The notes under the pieces were generated by a model, which was given only the letters and a program-made list of their open reading frames with translations, was not told the origin of the DNA and ran no database searches. Positions 5,373 to 5,419 of a stretch of 5,419 bases of DNA are shown here, in pieces. The DNA comes from Desulfocapsa sp. Its GTDB lineage: Bacteria > Desulfobacterota > Desulfobulbia > Desulfobulbales > Desulfocapsaceae. The stretch is taken from NCBI GenBank assembly GCA_029935135.1, contig JAOZKX010000097.1, forward strand, positions 1 through 5,419. The letters run 5' to 3'. The stretch's first letter is position 1. Each line of letters starts with the position of its first letter. The translations under genes were made by a program, and so were the position numbers.

Positions 5373-5419
5373 TTACGATTGTTTCATAAAGTTTTTTCTA
5401 TTACTTAAAATCATTGGTC
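5373..5419 (-). CDS. Possible C-terminal end of methionine aminopeptidase
   Basis: One minus-strand frame reads PMILSNRKNFMKQS then TAA at 5373-5375. The PMILS part resembles the GP-x-I-L-[TS] motif that ends type I methionine aminopeptidases, and map is a frequent neighbour upstream of infA in this cluster. Only 14 residues are visible and another frame gives TNDFK-stop, so this rests mainly on context. If correct, the enzyme would carry a short basic extension beyond the usual end. Confidence 0.4.
   Translation of the reverse strand, partial: PMILSNRKNFMKQS

Noticed and set aside
1..5419. Mobile elements, CRISPR arrays, tRNA genes or a novel defence system
   Set aside because: No transposase, no spaced direct repeats, no tRNA-like cloverleaf and no foreign-looking gene was seen; nearly all bases are conserved ribosomal operon genes.

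Overview
This window reads almost entirely on the minus strand. It holds the distal end of the S10-spc-alpha ribosomal supercluster of a proteobacterium-like organism. In transcription order (right to left) it contains a probable tail of map, then infA (IF-1), rpmJ (L36), rpsM (S13), rpsK (S11), rpsD (S4), rpoA (RNA polymerase alpha), rplQ (L17), a strong intrinsic terminator, a YkgJ-type cysteine-cluster protein, a promoter with a structured leader, and rpsB (S2), whose 3' end lies beyond base 1.

The organism is probably an anaerobic deltaproteobacterium (Desulfobacterota, perhaps Desulfobulbales-like). This is inferred from the combination of an E. coli-like rpsM-rpsK-rpsD-rpoA-rplQ order with infA and rpmJ directly upstream, zinc-binding (C+) forms of both S4 and L36, moderate to low GC, and a large CxxxCC cysteine-cluster protein of the kind I associate with that group. 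It is an inference from remembered family features, not a database result.

Region 1844-5419 is the alpha operon. Gaps are 11 to 65 nt, no gene overlaps another, and most genes have a clear Shine-Dalgarno sequence. Two use non-ATG starts: rpsM TTG and rpsD GTG. Several gaps contain small perfect inverted repeats (upstream of infA, rpmJ-rpsM, rpsD-rpoA, rpoA-rplQ), which are possible processing or translational control elements. A 12-bp hairpin followed by a T-tract at 1783-1820 ends the operon.

Region 751-1782 holds the YkgJ-family gene, which starts about 30 nt after the terminator without a promoter I can identify. It is followed by a 229-nt gap carrying the best promoter in the window (TTGCGT, 17 bp, TATTAT), a roughly 140-nt leader with two inverted repeats and tandem purine-rich ribosome-binding sequences, and then rpsB.

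Functionally this is core translation and transcription machinery: small-subunit head and platform proteins S13, S11, S4 and S2, large-subunit proteins L36 and L17, initiation factor 1, and the assembly platform and activator target of RNA polymerase. No mobile element, CRISPR array, tRNA or rRNA was found. I see no evidence of a novel defence or metabolic system; the items most worth checking are the rpsB leader, the intergenic hairpins and the cysteine-cluster protein.
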